Shown piece by piece: positions 59,937-64,000 of a stretch of 64,000 nucleotides of DNA. The translations under genes were made by a program, and so were the position numbers. Location of the stretch: the NCBI RefSeq assembly GCF_021277265.1, contig NZ_JAJSOH010000030.1, positions 1-64,000 on the forward strand, written 5' to 3'. Position 1 is the first letter of the stretch. Every line of letters begins with the position of its first letter. The notes below the pieces were generated by a model that saw nothing but the letters and a program-made list of their open reading frames with translations, did no database searches and was not told the DNA's origin. Origin of the DNA: Kineosporia rhizophila. Lineage in GTDB: Bacteria > Actinomycetota > Actinomycetes > Actinomycetales > Kineosporiaceae.

Positions 59937-62900
59937 TCAGGCGTGGCCGGCCGTGACCGGCTCGGCCGGGGCCGGGTCCTGGTCGTTGCCGGCCTTCTTC
60001 GCCTTCTTGGCCGCCCGTTTCGCGGCCCGCTTCTCCTTGCCGCCCTCGACCAGCGTGTACAGGCTGGGCACGAGCACCAGGGTCAGCACGGTGGCGCTGG
60101 TCAGGCCGCCGATCACCACCACGGCCAGGGGCTGGGAGATGAACCCGCCGTGCCCGGTCAGGCCCACCGCCATCGGCAGCAGGGCGAAGATGGTGGCCAG
60201 CGCCGTCATCAGGATCGGGCGCAGACGGTGCCGCCCGCCCTCGACCACGGCCTGCTGCAGCGGCATGCCCTCACGCCGGTACTGGTTCACCAGGTCGATC
60301 AGCACGATCGCGTTGGTGACCACGATGCCGACCAGCATCAGCATGCCGATCAGGGCCGCCACACCCAGCGGGGTGTTGGTGAGCAGCAGCAGGATGATGG
60401 CGCCGGTGGCCGCGAACGGGATGGACACCAGCAGCACCAGCGGCTGCACCAGGCTGCGGAAGGTGGCCACCATGACCACGAACACGATGACGATCGCGGC
60501 CAGCAGCGCCAGGCCGAGCTGGCCGAACGCCTCTTCCTGCTCGGCCGAGGCCCCACCGATCGTGTAGCTGGCACCCGCCGGAAGCTCCAGCGCGTCGAGC
60601 TTCTCGGTGACCGAGGAGGTGGCCGCACCCAGGTTGTCCGGGTTGGTCGGCGTGCCGCTGACCGTGGCGCTGCGTGCGCCGTCGATCCGGGTGACCTGCA
60701 CCGGGCCGGGCTGCTCACGCACGACCGCGATCTCGGACAGGCGCACCGGGCCCTGGGCGGTCGGGATCTGGATCTTGCGCACGTCGGCGATCGTGGCCGG
60801 GGCCTCGGTGCCGCTGCTGATCACGATGTTCTGCTGAACGCCGTCGATCGTGACCTGACCGGCCTGCGAACCGCGGAAGGCATTGGAGACCAGCCCGCCC
60901 ACGGCCTGCTCGGTGAGCCCGGCCGCGGCGGCCGCCTCGGGGTCGACCTCGACCTCGACGCGCGGGATCTCCTCGGACAGGTCGCTGGTCACGTCCTTCA
61001 GCTCGGTGACCTCGGCGACCGCCTCGCGCACCTGCTCGGAGGCCTGGGAGAGCACCTCGGCGTCACCGGCCTGCACCTGCACCTGGATGTCGCTGGCGCC
61101 GAAACCGCCCTGGGCGCCGCCCACGACCACGTCGCCGACGTCCTTGAGGGCGCCGATCCGGTCCTCGAGGCGGGTGGTGACCTCCTCGATCTCCGCGTCC
61201 TCGTTCACGGTCAGCGAGAAGGTGGCGCTGTTGGCGTTGCCGCCCAGGCCGGGGATCGCCCCGCCGCCCACGGTGGCCTGGTAGGACTCGAGCTCACCCT
61301 CCTGGGAGAGCACCTGCTCGACCTTCTTGGCCGCCGCGTCGGTGGTCTGCAGGCTGGTACCGGCCGGCAGGGTCTGGGTGACGTTGATCGTGTTCTGCCC
61401 GGACTGGTCCAGGAAGTTGGTCTTCAGCAGCGGCACCATGGCCAGGGTGGCGGCCAGGATGACCACCGAGACGCCGACCGTGGTCCACCGCGTCCAGCGC
61501 TTGTCCACCGCGAAGTGGATCACCGGCACGTACATCCGCTGCAGGAAGCTCTTGCGTTCCTTCTCCTCGGCGGCGACCCGGATCTCGTCGGCGTGCTCGA
61601 GCTGCTCGGCGCTCGGCTGCTTCAGGAACCAGAAGGCCAGCACCGGCACGATGGTCAGCGAGACCAGCAGCGAGGCCAGCAGGGCCACGCTGACGGTGAT
61701 GCCGAACGGCTGGAACAGCTCGCCGATGATCCCGCCGACCAGGGTCAGCGGCAGGAACACGGCCACCGTGGTGATGGTGGAGGCGGTGATGGCACCGGCC
61801 ACCTCACGCACCGCGGTGGTGATCGCGTGGATCTTCTCCTCGCCGTACTCCAGGTGCCGCTTGATGTTCTCCAGCACCACGATCGAGTCGTCCACGACCC
61901 GGCCGATGGCGATGGTCAGACCACCCAGCGAGAGCACGTTCAGCGAGATGCCGTCGACCCACATCACGATCAACGCGGCCAGCACCGACAGCGGGATCGA
62001 GACGGCGGTGACCAGGGTGGAGCGGATCGAGGTGAGGAACACCAGGATCACGATCACGGCCATCACCAGGCCGAGGACGCCCTCGGTGGCCAGCGACTCG
62101 ACCGACTGCTCGATGAACGGGGCCTGGTCGAACACGGTGACCAGCTGGGCGTCCTGGCCCAGGGCGGCCTTCCACTCGTCCAGGTTGTCCTGGATGGCGT
62201 GGGAGATGTCGACCGGGTTGCCGTCGGGCGTGGAGGTGACCGAGATGCCCAGGCTGTTCTGGCCGTCGGTACGGGTCAGCGAGGTGGGCGGCACGTCGAC
62301 CGACTCGACCGAGGCGATCGACTCCAGCGGGACCGCGCCCACGAAGACCTTGCGCAGCTGCTCGATCGTCGAGATCGCGCCGCCGACCTGAACGGTCAGC
62401 GACTGCGTGCCGTCGGCCACCGAACCGGCCGGGACGGCGGTGCCGGCGCTGCTCAGGGCCGTGGTGATGGCCTGGGCGTCGACCTTGGCCTTGGCCATCT
62501 TGGCCGGGTCGGGGGTGATGACGACCTGCCGGTCGGGGGCACCGGTGACCTCGGCCGTGCGCACCCCGTCGATCTCGTTGATCTCGGGCACGACCAGCTG
62601 CTCGAGCTTGTCGGCGAGCGCGGTGGTGTCGCCGCCGGAGGCGGACAGCAGCACGGCGGGCAGGAAGTCGTCGGTGCTGCCGGCCAGGACCTGCGGGTCG
62701 GCACCGTCGGGCAGCTGCGAGCTGATCCGGGTGATGGCCGTCTGCATCCGGTTGCTGGCCTGGTCGATGTTGGTGCCGTACTCCAGCTCGACCTGGACCG
62801 TGGCGAAGCCCTCGGAGGCGGTGGAGACCACCCCGGTCACCCCCGGGACGCCGCGCACGGCACCTTCGAGGGGCTCGACGAGCTGGGACTCCACGGTGTC

Positions 62901-63071
62901 GGGGGCCGCGCCGGAGTAGGTGGCGGTGACGAACGCCGCCGGGAACTCCAGCGAGGGCAGGAGCTGCTGTTTGAGGGACGGGATGGCCAGGAGGCCGAAC
63001 CCGGTGATGGCTAGCGACACCAGCAGGACCAACGCACGGTTGGCCAGGCTGAGCCGGGTCAGGACGGACAT
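59937..63071 (-). CDS. RND-superfamily efflux pump (HAE1/SwrC-like)
   Basis: 1044 residues, full length. The N-terminal TM1 has ANRALVLLVSLAITGFGLLA and the first periplasmic loop has YSGAAPDTVESQLVEPLEGA and VPGVTGVVSTASEGFATVQV. TM4 carries the proton-relay GRVVDDSIVVLENIKRHLEY (Asp pair), and the second half has FRSLVQPLVLLVSIPFAATG and GIVVTNAIVLIDLVNQYRRE. It pumps hydrophobic compounds outward. No membrane-fusion or outer-membrane partner is present, as expected for a monoderm host. The last 40 residues are Lys/Ala-rich. The TetR regulator sits 51 bp upstream on the same strand. Confidence 0.92.
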   Translation of the reverse strand: MSVLTRLSLANRALVLLVSLAITGFGLLAIPSLKQQLLPSLEFPAAFVTATYSGAAPDTVESQLVEPLEGAVRGVPGVTGVVSTASEGFATVQVELEYGTNIDQASNRMQTAITRISSQLPDGADPQVLAGSTDDFLPAVLLSASGGDTTALADKLEQLVVPEINEIDGVRTAEVTGAPDRQVVITPDPAKMAKAKVDAQAITTALSSAGTAVPAGSVADGTQSLTVQVGGAISTIEQLRKVFVGAVPLESIASVESVDVPPTSLTRTDGQNSLGISVTSTPDGNPVDISHAIQDNLDEWKAALGQDAQLVTVFDQAPFIEQSVESLATEGVLGLVMAVIVILVFLTSIRSTLVTAVSIPLSVLAALIVMWVDGISLNVLSLGGLTIAIGRVVDDSIVVLENIKRHLEYGEEKIHAITTAVREVAGAITASTITTVAVFLPLTLVGGIIGELFQPFGITVSVALLASLLVSLTIVPVLAFWFLKQPSAEQLEHADEIRVAAEEKERKSFLQRMYVPVIHFAVDKRWTRWTTVGVSVVILAATLAMVPLLKTNFLDQSGQNTINVTQTLPAGTSLQTTDAAAKKVEQVLSQEGELESYQATVGGGAIPGLGGNANSATFSLTVNEDAEIEEVTTRLEDRIGALKDVGDVVVGGAQGGFGASDIQVQVQAGDAEVLSQASEQVREAVAEVTELKDVTSDLSEEIPRVEVEVDPEAAAAAGLTEQAVGGLVSNAFRGSQAGQVTIDGVQQNIVISSGTEAPATIADVRKIQIPTAQGPVRLSEIAVVREQPGPVQVTRIDGARSATVSGTPTNPDNLGAATSSVTEKLDALELPAGASYTIGGASAEQEEAFGQLGLALLAAIVIVFVVMVATFRSLVQPLVLLVSIPFAATGAIILLLLTNTPLGVAALIGMLMLVGIVVTNAIVLIDLVNQYRREGMPLQQAVVEGGRHRLRPILMTALATIFALLPMAVGLTGHGGFISQPLAVVVIGGLTSATVLTLVLVPSLYTLVEGGKEKRAAKRAAKKAKKAGNDQDPAPAEPVTAGHA

Positions 63072-63122
63072 GCCTGCGCTCTCTTGTCTGGGGGAAGGGG
63101 CCAGCTTGTCTGGGGCAAGGGG

Positions 63123-63842
63123 CTAGGGAGTCGGGCGGGACGAGGGATCGGGACCGGCTTCGTTGCCGTCGGCGTGATGGCGGCCGGACCTGATCGCAAT
63201 CGCCGGATCAGGTTCCTGAGGGGCCGGATCGGGGAACCCGGCGGCGAGCAGGTCGAAGGTCTCGGCCACGAGGACGGCCGCTTCGCCGGCCCGCCCGCCC
63301 TGGTGCCAGCGGCGCAGGGTGGCGTGGAAGGCGGAGGCCCCGACGAAGGCCAGCAGCCCGGGGAAGGCGTGGTCGGCCGGGACCCGCACCCGCTCGGCGA
63401 TCACGTCGGCCAGGTTGGCCAGCGCGGTCTCGCTGCTGGCCATCAGCCGGGGGAAGAGCTCGGGGTTGCGCTCGAGCACCTTCATCCGCAGGGCGAAGAC
63501 CTCGGGGTGGTGCTCGATCTGCTCCACCTCGTGCACCAGGCCGTACCGCAGCGCGGCCAGGGCGCTGAGCTCGGGCGGGGCGGCGCGCACCCGCTCGCAC
63601 AGCCGCGCGGCCTCGTCGGCCTGATCGCTGACCAGGGCGTCTTCCTTGGTGGCGAAGTAGTTGAAGAAGGTGCGCTGGGAGACCCCGGCCGACTCGCTGA
63701 TCGCCTCGACAGTGACGTGCTCGAAGCCGTAGTCGGCGATCAGGCTGAGGGCGGCGTGCACGAGGGCCTTGCGCGTGGCGACCTTTCGGCGCTCGCGCAG
63801 GCCCGGCACGCGAACGGCCTCGCCCCCACCCCCGTCGTCCAT
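63123..63842 (-). CDS. TetR-family regulator of the RND pump
   Basis: 239 residues. HTH: RRKVATRKALVHAALSLIAD followed by YGFEHVTVEAISESAGVSQR and TFFNYFATKEDALV. The C-terminal ligand domain is typical of TetR. ATG at 63842 lies six bases after a TACTCT -10 box with no ribosome-binding site, so the transcript is probably leaderless. The 17-bp operator between -35 and -10 implies autorepression and pump induction by the pump substrate. Confidence 0.92.
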   Translation of the reverse strand: MDDGGGGEAVRVPGLRERRKVATRKALVHAALSLIADYGFEHVTVEAISESAGVSQRTFFNYFATKEDALVSDQADEAARLCERVRAAPPELSALAALRYGLVHEVEQIEHHPEVFALRMKVLERNPELFPRLMASSETALANLADVIAERVRVPADHAFPGLLAFVGASAFHATLRRWHQGGRAGEAAVLVAETFDLLAAGFPDPAPQEPDPAIAIRSGRHHADGNEAGPDPSSRPTP

Positions 63843-63862
63843 GCGACGAGAGTAGGGGGAAT

Positions 63863-63879
63863 CTTGCAGCCTCTGCAAG
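63863..63879. promoter_or_regulatory. TetR operator within the tetR-RND promoter
   Basis: CTTGCAG-CCT-CTGCAAG is a perfect 17-bp dyad. On the minus strand TTGCAG of this dyad is the -35 and TACTCT is the -10 with 18-bp spacing, so bound repressor would block RNA polymerase. Confidence 0.85.
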
Positions 63880-64000
63880 TTTGCAGTTTATGAACGTTTC
63901 GCCAACGGGAGCTGAGCCGCCGCCCCCTGGTACCTCACCCTCGCCCGGACGACCCCGGGATCACGTCCGACACGCACGAAGGCGCGGTAACGATCTGGTC

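Noticed and set aside
59730..63014. Plus-strand 1094-residue ORF over the RND gene
   Set aside because: His/Gly/Asp-rich antisense shadow of a well-conserved RND pump.

Overview
The window is one high-GC stretch (about 70% G+C by eye) from an actinomycete chromosome. The evidence is GTG starts, dense ATGA/GTGA/TGATG gene overlaps, leaderless-looking promoters, an acyl-CoA carboxylase epsilon subunit, a DrrA-type ABC transporter and polyprenol-mannosyltransferase-like membrane proteins. A Kineosporia-like or related genus would fit, but the sequence does not prove it. The first 60 bases are a C-rich smear that looks like a contig edge. I see no tRNA, rRNA, CRISPR array, integrase, transposase or phage capsid gene.

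Layout. 1-3962: a LacI regulator (cut by the window edge) facing uxaC and a Gfo/Idh/MocA oxidoreductase, with two matching LacI-type operators between them, i.e. a sugar-acid catabolic unit. 3987-12962: a branched-chain acyl catabolism locus. bkdABC (branched-chain 2-oxoacid dehydrogenase) runs leftward. An acyl-CoA dehydrogenase, carboxyltransferase, carboxylase epsilon subunit, MaoC hydratase, CitE-like lyase and second MaoC protein run rightward in an overlapping operon. The gene set parallels the Mycobacterium tuberculosis Rv2495c-Rv2503c leucine/itaconate locus. 12952-25602: ordinary accessory genes, namely AraC regulator plus secreted GH3 glycosidase, ABC-2 exporter, GMC oxidoreductase, RmlD-like reductase with SorC regulator, LysR plus EamA exporter, DUF1304 plus TetR, and an unknown two-HTH protein. 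25846-28688: two polyprenol-sugar glycosyltransferase-like membrane proteins converging with an unusually long 3' overlap.

28788-33915 is the most unusual metabolic locus. A globin with a very long Gln/Tyr/Gly-rich prion-like tail is translationally coupled to a divergent nitric-oxide-synthase oxygenase. A response regulator without an adjacent kinase is divergent from the pair and follows a small Cys-rich leader ORF. 33993-39022 holds membrane proteins, a Tat-exported beta-propeller-like protein, an ATP-grasp protein and a LuxR-type regulator.

39030-57261 is a 15-gene leftward operon for a compact contractile injection system. It has sheath, tube, VgrG-like spike, PAAR-like tip, gp25, baseplate J, a giant LamG-containing baseplate protein and two fibre-like proteins. 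It ends in two very large putative cargo proteins that share an N-terminal motif. Its AAA+ ATPase, DUF4255 protein and normal tape measure are not in the window. The 5' flank holds a nested inverted repeat able to form a three-way junction. 57506-59766 holds an aminoglycoside phosphotransferase-like kinase, a decayed fragment of a second copy, a P-loop kinase and a small gene broken by an in-frame TAG. 59937-63842 is a TetR-controlled RND efflux pump with a perfect 17-bp operator.

Family assignments are from motif reading by eye; no database search was run. Start codons were chosen from overlap, ribosome-binding sites and family length.
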